Part shown: in pieces, positions 63,863 to 64,000 of the stretch
Numbering within the stretch: the first letter of the stretch is position 1
How the letters are laid out: each line of letters begins with the position of its first letter
Source: Aliikangiella coralliicola
GTDB taxonomy: Bacteria; Pseudomonadota; Gammaproteobacteria; Enterobacterales; Kangiellaceae
DNA length: 64,000 nt
Assembly (NCBI RefSeq): GCF_007004725.1
Contig: NZ_ML660162.1
Span: 620,001-684,000 of the forward strand
Reading direction: 5' to 3'
The notes under the pieces: model-generated
What the model was told of the DNA's origin: nothing
The model's input: the letters and a program-made list of their open reading frames with translations, nothing else
Databases searched by the model: none
Program-made: the position numbers and the translations under genes

Positions 63863-64000
63863 TTACGATAGTTTCAGATTTTGCTGCAAAATTTGCTGGG
63901 TGAAACTCGACCTCAGGTAAAACCCTCTTGGCAGGGTTTCGATCATTTTTCCTTCGCGGTTTACCGCATGAGTAAGTGCCTTGGAGTCAGCTGCTTTGGG
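63863..64000 (-). CDS. C-terminal 45 codons of an unidentified protein (partial)
   Basis: A minus-strand frame is open from the window edge to a TAA at 63863-63865. The C terminus reads HAVNREGKMIETLPRGF... and ends QQILQQNLKLS. I do not recognise the family. It shows ordinary amino-acid composition and faces ThrE across a palindromic repeat, so it is likely the tail of a real gene. Confidence 0.5.
   Translation of the reverse strand, partial: PKAADSKALTHAVNREGKMIETLPRGFYLRSSFTQQILQQNLKLS

Noticed and set aside
1-64000. CRISPR arrays, tRNA or rRNA genes, transposases, prophage genes
   Set aside because: No spaced direct repeats, cloverleaf sequences or mobile-element proteins were seen.

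Overview
The window is a chromosomal segment of a moderately AT-rich, Gram-negative gammaproteobacterium. Supporting evidence is a TonB-dependent receptor, an LpxL-type acyltransferase, RpoH (sigma-32) promoters, and the conserved gene runs lysM-dprA-smg // def-fmt-rsmB-trkA-trkH and recN-nadK-hrcA-grpE-dnaK-dnaJ. A marine Kangiella/Aliikangiella-like lineage would fit, but that is a guess from gene content. I see no rRNA, tRNA, CRISPR array, transposase or phage genes.

Layout. 1-4.8 kb: a TonB-dependent receptor, then a LytS/LytTR-type two-component pair on the minus strand. 5-11.9 kb: glmU-glmS (UDP-GlcNAc synthesis), a DsbA with an unusual CGAC active site, a DUF2884 periplasmic protein, a one-domain voltage-gated cation channel with a calcium-type filter, and a lipid A-type acyltransferase. 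11.9-20.8 kb: housekeeping blocks for DNA uptake, start-Met processing, rRNA methylation and K+ uptake. 20.9-26 kb: accessory genes (DUF885-like metallopeptidase, DUF1289, thioesterase, GFA-fold protein, a possible 39-aa peptide, a surface GEVED protein). 26-34.1 kb: recN, nadK and the heat-shock operon, with two near-identical sigma-32 promoters.

34.2-45.1 kb is an accessory block where many gammaproteobacteria have dapB directly after dnaJ. It holds a split borosin RiPP locus (an alpha-N-methyltransferase and a separate 73-aa precursor peptide) beside a TPR sensor kinase. It continues with a MarR regulator, an MFS exporter co-transcribed with a cysteine-rich HTH regulator, and a three-gene NAD(P)-linked 2-oxoacid:ferredoxin-type oxidoreductase. 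dapB follows, then sucA-sucB for the classical 2-oxoglutarate dehydrogenase, so two chemically different routes for 2-oxoacid oxidation lie 1 kb apart. A good Fur box lies upstream of sucA.

50.8-64 kb: a DoxX protein, a secreted astacin/matrixin-like protease, rpe-trpG, and two giant convergent propeller-type sensor kinases. One ends in receiver plus AraC domains, the other in receiver plus a class III nucleotide cyclase. A ThrE-type exporter and the C-terminal end of one more minus-strand gene close the window.

The strongest candidate for an unusual system is the split borosin locus at 36312-37513. The natural dual-output signalling proteins, the calcium-like channel and the Fur/OGDH/OGOR arrangement are the next most interesting.
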